Part shown: positions 27,470 to 37,333 of the stretch, in pieces | How positions within the stretch are numbered: the first letter of the stretch is position 1 | Layout of the letters: each line of letters begins with the position of its first letter | DNA from: Mycobacterium sp. Root265 | Lineage (GTDB): Bacteria; Actinomycetota; Actinomycetes; Mycobacteriales; Mycobacteriaceae | Length of the DNA: 64,000 bases | Assembly (NCBI RefSeq): GCF_001428895.1 | Contig: NZ_LMJA01000002.1 | Span: 294,183 to 358,182 of the forward strand | Direction: 5' to 3' | Notes under the pieces: model-generated | The model's database searches: none | Told to the model about the DNA's origin: nothing | Seen by the model: the letters and a program-made list of their open reading frames with translations, nothing else | Position numbers and translations under genes: made by a program

Positions 27470-29386
27470 CTACTTCCCGTCGCTGCGCTGCGCTGCACTC
27501 GCCTCGACCGACATTGCCCAGTACTCGCCGTGGCGTTCCAGCAGTTCGGTGTGGGTGCCCCGCTCCACGATGCGCCCGGCCTCCATCACCAGGATCTGGT
27601 CCGCGTCGCGGATGGTGGACAGCCGGTGCGCGATGATGAAACTGGTCCTGTCCCGCCGCAATTCGGCCATCGCCTGCTGGATCAGCAATTCGGTTCGGGT
27701 GTCCACCGAACTGGTCGCCTCGTCCAGGATCAGCAACGCCGGCCGGGCCAGCACCGCCCGGGCAATGGTGATCAGCTGTTTCTCACCGGCGCTGATGGCG
27801 CCACCGTCATCGCCGACCCGGGTGTCGTACCCGTCGGGCAGGGTCTGCACGAAACGCTCGACGTGCGCGGTGCGGGCAGCCTCGTGCACTTCGTCGGGTG
27901 TGGCGTCGGGGCGGCCGTAGGCGATGTTGTCGTAGATGGTGCCGCCGAACAACCAGGTGTCCTGCAGCACCATGCCGATCCGGGCGCGCAGCACCTGGCG
28001 GGGCAGCGACGCGATATCCACCCCGTCGATCGTGATCCGGCCCGCGTCGATGTCGTAGAAGCGCATCAGCAGATTCACCAGCGTGGTCTTGCCCGCACCG
28101 GTCGGGCCGACGATGGCCACCGTCGAGCCGGGCTCGGCGATCAGGGACAGATCTTCGATCACCGGGGTGTCGGGCCGGTAACCGAACGAGACATGCTCGA
28201 ACTCGACGCGACCTGCTCTGGAGGCCGGCGCGGCGGCGGTGGGTTCGGCCGACTCTTCCGGCGCGTCGAGCAGGTCGAAAATCCGCTCCGCGCTGGCAAT
28301 CCCGGACTGCAGCGAGTTGTACATCGATGCGACCTGCGTCAGCGGCTGGTTGAACTGGCGAACGTACTGGATGAACGCCTGGATGCCGCCCAGCGTGATC
28401 TGACCGGTGGCGACCTGGATACCGCCGACGACCGCGACCGCCACATAGCTGAGGTTGCCGATGAACGTGGTGGCCGGCGAGACCAGTCCGGACAGGAACT
28501 GGGCGCCCAGACTGGCGCGGTACACCTCACCGTTGAGTTCGGTGAACCGTTCGGCGGCCGCGGCACGGTGACCGTAGGTCTTCACCACGGTGAATCCGCT
28601 GTAGGTTTCCTCGATATGGGCGTTGAGCCGGCCCGTGTTGGTCCACTGCGCCACGAACAGCTTCTGTGAGCGACGGGCGATGGTGCGGGTCGCCAGCAGC
28701 GACAGCGGCACCGTCACCACCGTGATCAGAGCCAGCAGCGGCGAGATCGTCAGCATCGCCACCAGCACGGCCAGCACCGTCACCAACGCGGTCAGCAGTT
28801 GGCTGATCGTCATGGCCAGCGAGGACTGCACGTTGTCGACATCGTTGGTGACGCGGCTGAGCAGTTCGCCGCGCTGCCGGCCGTCGACATAGGACAACGG
28901 CAGTCGGTGCACCTTGTGCTCGATCTCGGTGCGCAGCGCCGCCATGGTGCGCTGCACCACCACGTTGAGGATGCGGGCCTGCAACCAGACCAGCAGCGCG
29001 GCAACCAGATACAGACCCAGCGCGAGCGAGAGGGTGTGCGCGACGGCGGCGAAGTCGACCCCCCGGCCGGGCACCACGTTCATCCCGGAGAGCAGATCGG
29101 CGAAGGTTCCGTCACCGCGGGCCCGGGCCGCCTCGACGGCCTGATCCTTGCTGAGCCCGGCGGGCAACTCGCGGCCGATCACCCCGTTGAACAACAGGTC
29201 GGTGGCGTGACCGAGGATGCGCGGCCCGATCACACCGATCGCGATACCGCCCACGGCGAGCGCGATCACCAGTGCGGTCAGACTGCGTTGCGGGGCCAGC
29301 CGTTTCAGCAGCCGGACCGCCGCGCCCGTGAAATCGCGCGACCGTGCCGCCGGGGGTTCCGCCATACCGCGGATCGGCCTGGTCAT
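27470..29386 (-). CDS. ABC exporter half-transporter (Rv1272c-like)
   Basis: A 638-residue half-transporter with a membrane domain in residues 40-350 and an ATPase after it. Walker A is GPTGAGKTT, the signature is [10 protein letters not shown] (a degenerate LSGGQ) and Walker B is [12 protein letters not shown]. The paired gene carries a canonical signature, so the complex probably has one consensus and one degenerate ATP site, as in known heterodimeric exporters. It is probably the Rv1272c counterpart. It overlaps its partner by ATGA. The C-terminal AAQRSDGK tail is encoded by a short repeat sequence also found in the copper ATPase gene. Confidence 0.92.
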   Translation of the reverse strand: MTRPIRGMAEPPAARSRDFTGAAVRLLKRLAPQRSLTALVIALAVGGIAIGVIGPRILGHATDLLFNGVIGRELPAGLSKDQAVEAARARGDGTFADLLSGMNVVPGRGVDFAAVAHTLSLALGLYLVAALLVWLQARILNVVVQRTMAALRTEIEHKVHRLPLSYVDGRQRGELLSRVTNDVDNVQSSLAMTISQLLTALVTVLAVLVAMLTISPLLALITVVTVPLSLLATRTIARRSQKLFVAQWTNTGRLNAHIEETYSGFTVVKTYGHRAAAAERFTELNGEVYRASLGAQFLSGLVSPATTFIGNLSYVAVAVVGGIQVATGQITLGGIQAFIQYVRQFNQPLTQVASMYNSLQSGIASAERIFDLLDAPEESAEPTAAAPASRAGRVEFEHVSFGYRPDTPVIEDLSLIAEPGSTVAIVGPTGAGKTTLVNLLMRFYDIDAGRITIDGVDIASLPRQVLRARIGMVLQDTWLFGGTIYDNIAYGRPDATPDEVHEAARTAHVERFVQTLPDGYDTRVGDDGGAISAGEKQLITIARAVLARPALLILDEATSSVDTRTELLIQQAMAELRRDRTSFIIAHRLSTIRDADQILVMEAGRIVERGTHTELLERHGEYWAMSVEASAAQRSDGK

Positions 29387-31104
29387 CCCCGCACCGACTG
29401 CGAGTCCACGAATTCCGCGTAGGTGGGGCAGTCCGTCAGCAGCGCCTCGTGGGTGCCCGCGCCGACCACCCGGCCGTCGTCGATGACGATCACCTGATCG
29501 GCCTGCGCCACCGTCGAGATCCGCTGCGAGACGATGATCACCGTCGCTGTCGCGGACACCTCGCGCAGTGCGGCGCGCACCCGGGCGTCGGTGTGCACGT
29601 CCAGTGCCGAGAACGCATCATCGAACAGGTAGACCGCCGGTCGCCGGATCACCGCGCGGGCGATGGCAAGTCGCTGCCGCTGGCCGCCGGAGAAGTTGAT
29701 CCCGCCCTGCGCGACGCGCATCTGCAGGTCGTCGGGATGAGCGCGCACGAAATCGTCGGCGGCCGCTACCCGAAGCGCGTCCCACATCTCGTCCTCGGTC
29801 GCCGATGCCCTGCCGTAGTGCAGGTTGTCGGCGACGGTGCCGGAGAACAGGTACCCGCGCTGCGGCACCAATCCGACGGTCGCCCAGAGGTCTTCGGGAT
29901 CGAAATGGCGCACGTCGACGCCGTCGAGGCGGATGGTTCCCGCCGTGACGTCGTACTGCCTGCTGATCAGGGATATCAGGGTGGATTTGCCCGAACCGGT
30001 GCTCCCGACGATCGCGGTCACCGTGCCGGGCCCGGCGGTGAACGAAACATCCTGCACGACGGCGCGATCCGCGCCCGGATAGCTGAAGGTGGCGCCGGCC
30101 AGGTGCACCTCGCCGGCGACGGGAGCGGGGGCGGGGTCCTGCGGTGCCGTGATCTCCGGTGCGGTGGAGAGCACTTCGGTGATCCGCTCGGCGCACGCCG
30201 ACGCGCGGGGCAGCAGCACCACCAGGAAGGTGGCCAGCAGGACCGCGTACAGGATCTGCATGAAGTAGGCCAGGAACGCGATCAGCGAACCCACCTGCAT
30301 CTGGCCGTCGTCGATGCGCTGCCCGCCGAACCAGATGAGGGCGACGCTGGAGATGTTGATGACCAGCGTCGTCACCGGCAGCATCAGCGCCTGCCAGCGC
30401 CCGGCGCTCAGCGCGGTATCGGTGAGCGCCCGGTTGGCCTCGTCGAACCGGCTGCGTTCCAGGGGTTCGCGTGCGAAGGCCCGGATCACCCGGATCCCGG
30501 AAAGCTGTTCGCGCATCACCCGGTTGATGTTGTCGATGACGCGCTGCATGGTGCGGAAGATCGGCATCAGCCGCGACACCAGCCACCCGTTGGCCAGCGC
30601 CAGGATCGGCACGCTGATCAGCAGCAGCCAGGACAGCCCGGCGTCCTGGTGGATGGCCATCGCGATACCGCCGATGCCCATGATGGGCGCGGTGATGAGC
30701 ATGGTGCTCGTCATCTGGACCAGCAACTGGATCTGCTGAACGTCGTTGGTGGTCCGGGTGAGCAGTGTCGGTGTCCCGAACCGCGCGGTCTCCACCGCGG
30801 AAAAGCCGAGCACGTGGGAGAACATCGCGCCCCGCAGATCGTGGCCGAACCCCATGCTGGCCCGCGACCCGAAGAACACCGCGCCGACGGCGCACACCAC
30901 CTGAAGTGCGGTGACCCCCAGCATCACCAGGCCGAGGTGCACGATCCGCGTCGTATCGCCCACCGCAACGCCTTCGTCGATGATCGCGGCGTTCACCGTC
31001 GGCAGATACAACGAGGCCAGCGTGCTGATCACCTGCAGGCCCGCCACCACGGAGAGCAACCCCCGGTACGGCTGCACATACCGGCGCAGCAGGGCGAGCA
31101 ACAT
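29383..31104 (-). CDS. ABC exporter half-transporter (Rv1273c-like)
   Basis: A 573-residue partner half-transporter, with membrane helices about 15-300 then an ATPase. Walker A is GSTGSGKST, the signature FSGGQRQRL and Walker [13 protein letters not shown]. The catalytic Glu after Walker B is replaced by Asp (DDA), an unusual substitution characteristic of one site in heterodimeric exporters. ATG 31104 ([12 protein letters not shown]) is chosen by family start; an upstream TTG at 31182 adds a non-homologous leader. It is divergent from lprB. Substrate unknown; the pair is usually called a drug or lipid exporter. Confidence 0.92.
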   Translation of the reverse strand: MLLALLRRYVQPYRGLLSVVAGLQVISTLASLYLPTVNAAIIDEGVAVGDTTRIVHLGLVMLGVTALQVVCAVGAVFFGSRASMGFGHDLRGAMFSHVLGFSAVETARFGTPTLLTRTTNDVQQIQLLVQMTSTMLITAPIMGIGGIAMAIHQDAGLSWLLLISVPILALANGWLVSRLMPIFRTMQRVIDNINRVMREQLSGIRVIRAFAREPLERSRFDEANRALTDTALSAGRWQALMLPVTTLVINISSVALIWFGGQRIDDGQMQVGSLIAFLAYFMQILYAVLLATFLVVLLPRASACAERITEVLSTAPEITAPQDPAPAPVAGEVHLAGATFSYPGADRAVVQDVSFTAGPGTVTAIVGSTGSGKSTLISLISRQYDVTAGTIRLDGVDVRHFDPEDLWATVGLVPQRGYLFSGTVADNLHYGRASATEDEMWDALRVAAADDFVRAHPDDLQMRVAQGGINFSGGQRQRLAIARAVIRRPAVYLFDDAFSALDVHTDARVRAALREVSATATVIIVSQRISTVAQADQVIVIDDGRVVGAGTHEALLTDCPTYAEFVDSQSVRG

Positions 31105-31204
31105 CTGGCTACTGTCGCACACCCACCTGTAGGACCCGGTGTGGGACCGGGACACGAAAAGGCAGGTCAGTCGGTATGTCAACGGTTCCGTGCCGACCGG
31201 CCGC

Positions 31205-31210
31205 TACAGT
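31205..31210 (+). promoter_or_regulatory. -10 box TACAGT for lprB, leaderless
   Basis: TACAGT is followed by 7 bases and GTG 31218, which supports a leaderless lprB-lprC transcript starting at or next to the start codon. Confidence 0.5.
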
Positions 31211-31217
31211 GCATGTC

Positions 31218-31802
31218 GTGACCCCCAGAAGCGGCCATGCTGTCCCTCACGGACGGCTCACTCGTGCAGCGAAGATGCTGGTGGCCGCCGCTGCGGTGCT
31301 CCCCGTGGTGGCAGCCTGCTCCAGTTCCGACGACCCCGCCACACCCTCGGTGCCGCCGAGTACCGAGGCGGCGCCGGCCGCTCAGCACGGCCCGGATTTC
31401 CCGGAATGCGGCGGCATCACCGACCAGACCATCTCGCAGCTGACCGAGGTCGTCGGGCTGGTGAACACGGCCCGCACCTCGGTGGGCTGCCAGTGGCTGG
31501 CCGGCGGCGGCATCGTCGGCCCGCACTTCTCCTTCACCCACTTCCGGGGCAGCCCCATCGGGCGGGAACGCAAGACCGAGGAACTGTCCCGCGCCAGCGT
31601 GGAGGACATCAGCATCGAGGGCCAGAATGGATTCATCGCCATCGGCGAAGACCTGGTGCTCGGGCCCAGCCTGTGCGAGATCGGCATCCAGTTCGACGAT
31701 GACTTCATCGAGTGGTCGGTCAGCTTCGCCCAGAAGCCCTACCCGGATGCTTGCGAAGTCGCCAAGGAACTCACCCGCCAGTCGATTGTGAACGCCAAAT
31801 GA
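31218..31802 (+). CDS. lprB: Lipoprotein LprB
   Basis: A 194-residue exported lipoprotein. A positively charged N-terminus and hydrophobic stretch end in the lipobox VVAAC with lipidated Cys near 34. The mature domain contains FPECGGITDQT, VGCQWLAGGG and GSPIGRERKTEELSRAS, stretches recalled as diagnostic of M. tuberculosis LprB (Rv1274). No catalytic function is known. Start: GTG 31218 sits 7 bases after TACAGT; ATG 31275 would leave too short a signal peptide. It overlaps lprC by ATGA and is divergent from the ABC exporter pair. Confidence 0.9.
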   Translation: MTPRSGHAVPHGRLTRAAKMLVAAAAVLPVVAACSSSDDPATPSVPPSTEAAPAAQHGPDFPECGGITDQTISQLTEVVGLVNTARTSVGCQWLAGGGIVGPHFSFTHFRGSPIGRERKTEELSRASVEDISIEGQNGFIAIGEDLVLGPSLCEIGIQFDDDFIEWSVSFAQKPYPDACEVAKELTRQSIVNAK

Positions 31803-32368
31803 TGCGCCGCGCCGTGAAACGTCCGCTGACCGTGGTGATTGCGCTGCTTGCCGCGTTGACCATGGTGATCGGCGTGCAGGGCTGCTCGCGTGCGGTCGAC
31901 GGGTCGGCGATCAAGGCCGGTTCCGGCGGCGCCGGGCCGCGCAATAACGACTCGGAGAAGACCTACCCGAACCTGCTCAAGGAATGCGACGTCCTGACCG
32001 AGGACATCCTGGCCGAGACCGTGGGCGCCGATCCGCTGGACATCCAGAGCACGTTCGTGGGCGCGGTGTGCCGCTGGCAGGCGGCCAACCCGGCCGGGCT
32101 GGTCGACATCACCAGGTTCTGGTTCGAGCTCGGGGACCTGGAGAACGAACGCCAGGCCGCCGAGGTGATGAAGTTCCCGATCGAGGATCGCCGGGTCGCC
32201 GGCGTGCAGTCGATCGTGATGAAGAACCCGGCCGCCAACGGGGCGTGCGGGGTGGCCAGCGACGCCAGCGGTGTCGTCGGCTGGTGGGTCAATCCGCAGG
32301 CTCCCGGTATCGACGCCTGCGCGATGGCCATCAAGCTGATGGAACTGACGCTCGCCACCAACTCCTAG
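31799..32368 (+). CDS. lprC: Lipoprotein LprC
   Basis: A 189-residue lipoprotein with signal MMRRAVKRPL, hydrophobic core and lipobox VQGC (Cys29). It shares with LprB the DUF3558-like pattern of spaced cysteines (LLKECDVLTED, VCRWQAAN, GACGVAS and DACAMAIKL). It probably works with LprB at the cell envelope. ATG 31799 overlaps the lprB stop. This is the expected Rv1275 counterpart. The stop is followed 12 bases later by the convergent SixA-type gene. Confidence 0.88.
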   Translation: MMRRAVKRPLTVVIALLAALTMVIGVQGCSRAVDGSAIKAGSGGAGPRNNDSEKTYPNLLKECDVLTEDILAETVGADPLDIQSTFVGAVCRWQAANPAGLVDITRFWFELGDLENERQAAEVMKFPIEDRRVAGVQSIVMKNPAANGACGVASDASGVVGWWVNPQAPGIDACAMAIKLMELTLATNS

Positions 32369-32380
32369 TCAGCGGCGGGA

Positions 32381-32872
32381 TCAGCGCGGAACGTGGAATC
32401 CCGCCAGTTGCGCGCCGCCGACCTCGAGGTCACGCCAGGTTGTCGGCACCCGTAGCAGCGCCAGCGCCGAAGTCGGGTACTTCAATTCGATCTCCGCGAC
32501 CACGTCGGCATCGCTGTGGTCATCGGCCAGGGCGAGTGCCAGCCCCGACATCACCGGCTCGTGTCCGATCACCAGCAGCGTCTGCACATCATCGGCGACG
32601 CCGTTGATCTCGCCGAGGACGATGCCCGGCGTCGCGTCGTAGATCCGGTCCACGAAGCGCGCCGGCGCCTCGATCCCGGTCCGCTCCAGGGTCTGTCGGG
32701 TGCGGGTCGCCGTCGAGCACAACACCGCGTCGATGGGTGGCGCCTCGGCCCGCAGCCAGTCACCGGCCAGCCCGGCCTCCCGGATGCCGCGCGGGGCCAG
32801 CGGGCGGCCGTGGTCGCCGATGCCGCTGGGGTAGTCCGACTTGGCGTGACGCAGCAGCAGAAGCGTTCTCAT
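32381..32872 (-). CDS. SixA-type phosphohistidine/histidine-phosphatase family protein
   Basis: A 163-residue member of the histidine phosphatase superfamily. The catalytic motif RHAKSD begins at residue 8 (His9 nucleophile), followed by the phosphate-loop Arg in STATRTRQT and the second His in LLVIGHEPVM. The family removes phosphate from small molecules or phosphohistidine domains; the physiological substrate is not known. It is the likely counterpart of Rv1276c. ATG 32872 gives the exact family start; an upstream frame extension is rejected. Divergent from the SbcD-like gene by 103 bases. Confidence 0.88.
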   Translation of the reverse strand: MRTLLLLRHAKSDYPSGIGDHGRPLAPRGIREAGLAGDWLRAEAPPIDAVLCSTATRTRQTLERTGIEAPARFVDRIYDATPGIVLGEINGVADDVQTLLVIGHEPVMSGLALALADDHSDADVVAEIELKYPTSALALLRVPTTWRDLEVGGAQLAGFHVPR

Positions 32873-32975
32873 CCCACTGAGGTTAGGCCATGCCGACGCA
32901 CGTCCCCGGACTTGTCGGACAGCGGACCTACACTCTCCACGAACGACGATCACCGACCCGGAAAGGAGTGCTGAG

Positions 32976-34145
32976 ATGCGCTTTCTCCATACCGCCGACT
33001 GGCAGCTCGGGATGACCCGGCACTTCCTCAGTGCCGGTGGCGGTGAGGCACAGTCGCGCTACGCGGCCGCCCGTCGTGACGCCGTCTCGGGTCTGGGTGC
33101 GCTGGCAGCGGAGGTGGACGCCGAGTTCGTCGTCGTCGCCGGTGACGTCTTCGAGGACAACCAGCTGGCTCCGCGTGAGGTGAGCCTGGCGCTGGAGGCC
33201 ATGCGGGCCATCGGCGTTCCGGTGTATCTGTTGCCGGGCAACCATGATCAGCTCGACGCCGGCTCGGTGTACACCAGCACGCTGTTTCTCGACGAATGCC
33301 CCGACAATGTCACCGTGCTGGACCGCGACGGTGCCTTCGAGGTGCGGCCCGGGCTGGAGATCGTCGCCGCGCCTTGGCGTTCCAAGTCGCCCACCACCGA
33401 TCTGGCGGCCGCGGTGAGCGCCGACCTGCCTGCCGACGGCACGGTGCGCATCCTGGTCGCGCACGGCGGGGTCGACATCCTGGACCCGGATCCCGGAAAA
33501 CCGTCGCTGATCCGGCTGGCCGGGTTGGAGGCCACCATCGATCGTGGTGCCGTGCACTATGTGGCTTTGGGGGACAAGCACTCTCGCACCGCGGTCGGCG
33601 CCACCGGCCGAGTCTGGTACTCCGGTTCCCCGGAGGTCACCAACTACGACGACATCGAGACCGACCCGGGGCACGTCCTGGTCGTCGACGTCGACGAGCA
33701 CGATCCGGCGCACCCGGTCCAGGTGTCCGCGCGCCGGGTCGGGCGCTGGCGCTTCCTCACCTTGCGCCACGACGTGAACGATGACCGCGATATCGCCGGG
33801 CTCGACGTCAATCTGGATCAGCTGCCCGACAAGGAACGCACCGTGGTGCAACTGGTGCTCACCGGCTCGCTGACCGTCACCGACAAGGCCAAGCTGGACG
33901 CCTGCCTGGACCGTTACGCGCGGGTGTTCGCCTCGCTGCGGTTGTGGGAGCGGCACTCCGACATCGTGGTGCTGCCCGCCGACGGCGAATTCGACGACCT
34001 GTCGATCGGCGGGTTCGCCGCCGGCGCGGTGCAGGAGCTGGTCGATGCCGCGCGCACCGACGGCACCGAGGCCGAGGACGCCCGATCGGCGCTCGCGCTG
34101 CTGCTCCGCCTGTCCGGCGGACACCTGGAGGGCAACGTCGCATGA
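32976..34145 (+). CDS. SbcD/Mre11-like metallophosphatase nuclease
   Basis: A 389-residue calcineurin-fold protein. Metal-binding motifs are HTADWQLG near residue 5, AGDVFEDN near 54, the GNHDQ loop near 87 and HGG near 166. This is the Mre11/SbcD active-site set for 3'-5' exonuclease and endonuclease activity on DNA. GGAAAGGAG (about 32960-32968) gives a good start at 32976. It overlaps the SbcC-like gene by ATGA, so the subunits are made in coupled amounts. It is the expected counterpart of Rv1277. Confidence 0.9.
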   Translation: MRFLHTADWQLGMTRHFLSAGGGEAQSRYAAARRDAVSGLGALAAEVDAEFVVVAGDVFEDNQLAPREVSLALEAMRAIGVPVYLLPGNHDQLDAGSVYTSTLFLDECPDNVTVLDRDGAFEVRPGLEIVAAPWRSKSPTTDLAAAVSADLPADGTVRILVAHGGVDILDPDPGKPSLIRLAGLEATIDRGAVHYVALGDKHSRTAVGATGRVWYSGSPEVTNYDDIETDPGHVLVVDVDEHDPAHPVQVSARRVGRWRFLTLRHDVNDDRDIAGLDVNLDQLPDKERTVVQLVLTGSLTVTDKAKLDACLDRYARVFASLRLWERHSDIVVLPADGEFDDLSIGGFAAGAVQELVDAARTDGTEAEDARSALALLLRLSGGHLEGNVA

Positions 34146-36754
34146 AGCTGCATCGTTTGGTACTCACCAATTACCGCGGGGTGGCCCACCGCGAGATCGA
34201 GTTCCCCGACCGCGGTGTCGTGGTGATCAGCGGCGCCAACGAGATCGGCAAGTCGTCGATGATCGAGGCACTGGACCTGTTGCTGACGATCAAGGATCGC
34301 TCCACCAAGAAAGAGGTGAAGGCGGTCAAACCCACCCACGCCGATGTGGGTGCCGAGGTGGTCGCCGAAATATCCACGGGCCCCTACCGTTTCGTGTACC
34401 GCAAACGCTTTCACAAGCGCGCCGAGACGGAGCTGACCATCATGGCGCCCAAACGCCAGCAACTCACCGGCGACGAGGCGCACGACCGGGTGCTGGCCAT
34501 CCTGTCCGAGACGCTCGACACCGCGCTGTGGGAGGCACAGCGGGTGCTGCAGGCCTCGGCCACCGCGCCGGTGGACCTGTCCGGCTGCGACGCCTTGTCG
34601 CGCGCGCTCGATGTCGCCGCCGGTTCCTCCGACGATGTCGCAGGCGATGCCGATCCGCTGCTGGTGGACCGGATCGAAGTCGAGTACCTGACCTATTTCA
34701 CCCCGACCGGACGCCCGACCGGTTCCTGGGCCGCGGCGACCAGTCGGTTGCGCGCCGCAGAGGACGAGGTGGTGCGCAGCGCCGCTGCGGTCGCCGAGGT
34801 CGAACAGGCCGTGCTGCGACATGCCACCCTGACCACGCAGCTGGCCGCGTCCGTCGCGCAGGTCGAGGCGGCCCAGGTGCGCGCGACCGCGGCGCAGCAG
34901 GCAGCCGCCGCCGTGGCACGGCTCACCCGCGAACGCGACACCGCCCGGGTGGTCGCCGAGGCCGCGACCGCCACCCACACCGCATCGCTCGCGGCGGTCA
35001 ACGAGCGCCGCCGACTGCGCGCCGCGATCGACGAAAGGTCGAAGTCCGCAGCGGATTTGATTGCCGTGGCCGCCGAATCCGCACGAACCCATGCTGCGGC
35101 CCAGCAGGCCAAAGAGGCCGCCGAGATCGCCGCCGAGCAGGCATGCGCCGCCGCGGACACCGCCGCCATCGCAGTCGAGAACGCACGCGCCGACCTGGCC
35201 GCGCTGATCGCTCGAGACGAGGCGGCGCGGCTCACCGTCCAGCTGAGCAAGCTCGACAGTGCCGCAGCCGAACTCGCCGACGTGGACCGCGAGCTGGTCG
35301 GCAACACCATCACCGATGCGCTGATGCAGCAGATCGAGACCGCCGGGCGCGCCGTGCAGCGGGCGGCCGATCAGGCCGAACTCGCCTCGGCCCATATCGA
35401 ACTCGTCGCACTGGCCGACGTGCGGCTGCGGGTCGGCGAGCAGACCGTCGACCTCGCTGCAGGCCAGGACTGGTCGGCCAGCGTCGGCGCCCCGACCGGA
35501 ATCGAGCTGCCCGGGCTGTTGCGGGCCCGGGTGGTGCCGGGAGCCGACGCGCTCGACACCCACGCCACCCTGGTCGCCGCCGAAGAGGCCCTCTCCGAGG
35601 CGCTGCGGCGTGCCGGGGCAGACAACATCGACGACGCGCGCGAAATGGACGCCCGCCGGCGGGAACTGCGATCCGCGCAGAACCGGCTGCATGCCACCAT
35701 CGCCGCGCTCACCGGCGATGAGACCCCCGAGCAGCTGCGTGCCCGGCACGCCGAACTGACTGCCGGACAACCGGTGGTCGCCGGGGACACCGACAGTGCG
35801 CGCGCCGCGCTGAAAACGGCCCGCGCGGCGCACCGGGCGGCATCGGAGAACGCCGACGTGCAGCGTGCGCTCGCCGCCGCTGCGGTCACCGCGTGCAATG
35901 ACGCCGCCGTCACCGCGAGCGTGCTGCGGGAGAAGCTCGGCACCGCGCAGTCCGAGCTGCAGGCGGCCAACGCGCGGTTGGTCGCCGAACGGCTCACCGC
36001 ATCCGATGACCAGCTCAGCCTGGTAGCCGAAGAGGCTGCCGAGAAGGCCGCCCGGGCGGGCACCGAGGTCACCCGCCTGGACGGCGAGCTGGCCGCCGCG
36101 CACCCGGAGACGGTGGCCGCCGAACTCGACGCGGCAAATCGCTCCCTACAGGGGCTGTTGCGCGAGCGTGAGGCCGCCGCCACCGCGATCACCGAACTCA
36201 GCGCAACGCTCAAACTCTATGGGACGCAGGGGCGTAAGGGCACCCTCGATGCCGCCCACACCGAACGCGAGCATGCCCACGGTGAATACCTGCGCATCGA
36301 GCGGCGCGCCCGCGCCGCGCAGACACTGCGCACGGTGATGTTGCGGCACCGCGAATCCGCGCGTCAACGCTATGTCGCGCCGTTCCGCGACGAGATCGAA
36401 CGGTTGGGCCGCATCGTGTTCGGTGCCGACTTCGAGGTCGACATCGACACCGACCTCACCATCCGCAGCCGCACCCTGGGCGGCCGGACCGTGGGCTACG
36501 AATCGCTGTCGGGCGGGGCGAAGGAGCAGATCGGCATCGTGGCGCGGCTGGCATGCGCCTCGCTGGTGGCCAAGGAGGACACCGTGCCCGTCGTCATCGA
36601 CGATGCGCTGGGCTTCACCGACCCGGACCGGCTCACCCGGATGTCCGCCGTGTTCGATTCGGTCGGCGGCGACGGCCAGGTCATCGTGCTGACCTGCAGC
36701 CCGGATCGGTACGCGGGCATCGAGGACGCGCGGCTGATCGAGCTGACCGCGTAG
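34142..36754 (+). CDS. SbcC/Rad50-like AAA protein with long coiled coil, no visible zinc hook
   Basis: An 870-residue SMC-like ATPase. Walker A is GANEIGKSS at about 31-39, the signature SGGAKEQIG near 789 and Walker B PVVIDDALG near 816. The middle 200-750 is Ala/Glu/Arg/Lys-rich coiled coil. Canonical Rad50/SbcC hooks carry CxxC; I see only isolated cysteines and no such pair, and the protein is shorter than typical SbcC. It would form a complex with the upstream nuclease and process DNA ends or hairpins. The alternative upstream start is rejected because it overlaps the whole 3' end of the nuclease gene. It corresponds to Rv1278 by position. Confidence 0.9.
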   Translation: MKLHRLVLTNYRGVAHREIEFPDRGVVVISGANEIGKSSMIEALDLLLTIKDRSTKKEVKAVKPTHADVGAEVVAEISTGPYRFVYRKRFHKRAETELTIMAPKRQQLTGDEAHDRVLAILSETLDTALWEAQRVLQASATAPVDLSGCDALSRALDVAAGSSDDVAGDADPLLVDRIEVEYLTYFTPTGRPTGSWAAATSRLRAAEDEVVRSAAAVAEVEQAVLRHATLTTQLAASVAQVEAAQVRATAAQQAAAAVARLTRERDTARVVAEAATATHTASLAAVNERRRLRAAIDERSKSAADLIAVAAESARTHAAAQQAKEAAEIAAEQACAAADTAAIAVENARADLAALIARDEAARLTVQLSKLDSAAAELADVDRELVGNTITDALMQQIETAGRAVQRAADQAELASAHIELVALADVRLRVGEQTVDLAAGQDWSASVGAPTGIELPGLLRARVVPGADALDTHATLVAAEEALSEALRRAGADNIDDAREMDARRRELRSAQNRLHATIAALTGDETPEQLRARHAELTAGQPVVAGDTDSARAALKTARAAHRAASENADVQRALAAAAVTACNDAAVTASVLREKLGTAQSELQAANARLVAERLTASDDQLSLVAEEAAEKAARAGTEVTRLDGELAAAHPETVAAELDAANRSLQGLLREREAAATAITELSATLKLYGTQGRKGTLDAAHTEREHAHGEYLRIERRARAAQTLRTVMLRHRESARQRYVAPFRDEIERLGRIVFGADFEVDIDTDLTIRSRTLGGRTVGYESLSGGAKEQIGIVARLACASLVAKEDTVPVVIDDALGFTDPDRLTRMSAVFDSVGGDGQVIVLTCSPDRYAGIEDARLIELTA

Positions 36755-36794
36755 ACCGCGGCTTCGACCCGACCGGGGTCAGTGATGGGGCGGT

Positions 36795-37151
36795 CTAGAA
36801 ATCCTGCGTCAAGAACAGGTTGAGCGGCGGTTTGCCCTCGCACGTGTCGACCTCGCGCAGGGTGCTGCTGTCCAGAGTGACTGCGCAGACCGAACCGGAA
36901 CTCAGGGCGTAACTGCCCGTCCACGTGCTGCCGCCCTGCAGGTGCAGGTCGAAGGCAACGGAGCCACCGGTTTGCAGGTGCATGCAGTCCGGGCCGCACG
37001 GTGTGAACGTTGCGGTGGACGCCATCGGCGTTCCATCGATCACCCGGGTGTAGGTCCCGGTCAGCGGATCTGCCGATGCCGGTCCCGCCAACGCCACCGC
37101 GGCGCCAGAAACCGCCGCGATGACCGCCAATCCTCGGATGAAAGCCGGCAT
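36795..37151 (-). CDS. Small secreted protein of unknown function
   Basis: A 118-residue product with a clean signal peptide (MPAFIRGLAVIAAVSGAAVA... ending in PASADP). The mature part is a beta-rich, Gly/Ser/Thr domain with four cysteines, giving probable disulfides (CGPDC, VCAVTL, DTCEG). GAGGGGCAC lies before ATG 37151. Such small exported domains are common in mycobacteria and uncharacterised. Upstream to 37333 (182 bases) there is no gene; I see only a 10-bp palindrome CAACATGTTG at 37263-37272 within an A/T-richer stretch. Confidence 0.8.
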   Translation of the reverse strand: MPAFIRGLAVIAAVSGAAVALAGPASADPLTGTYTRVIDGTPMASTATFTPCGPDCMHLQTGGSVAFDLHLQGGSTWTGSYALSSGSVCAVTLDSSTLREVDTCEGKPPLNLFLTQDF

Positions 37152-37333
37152 GGTGTGCCCCTCGTTGTCGGTCCGCGGAACCCTCGCTGGTTTCGTCGAT
37201 GCCGAACATCATCGCAACAACGGTGCAGTACGTGGGCGTTTTCGCGAATTGGCAGCGATTGACAACATGTTGCTGAACAAGCATGGCTCGAGAGTTTCAC
37301 CGTCGGTGGCGGCGTGTCGGGGCAGAACCTCCA

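Noticed and set aside
33944-34141. Upstream extension of the SbcC-like protein
   Set aside because: It overlaps the 3' end of the SbcD-like gene; MKLHRLVLTNYRG at 34142 gives the correct family start and an ATGA coupling.
36755-36794. Short GACCC/GGGTC hairpin after the SbcC-like gene
   Set aside because: The stem is only 5 bp and there is no U-tract, so it is too weak to call a terminator.
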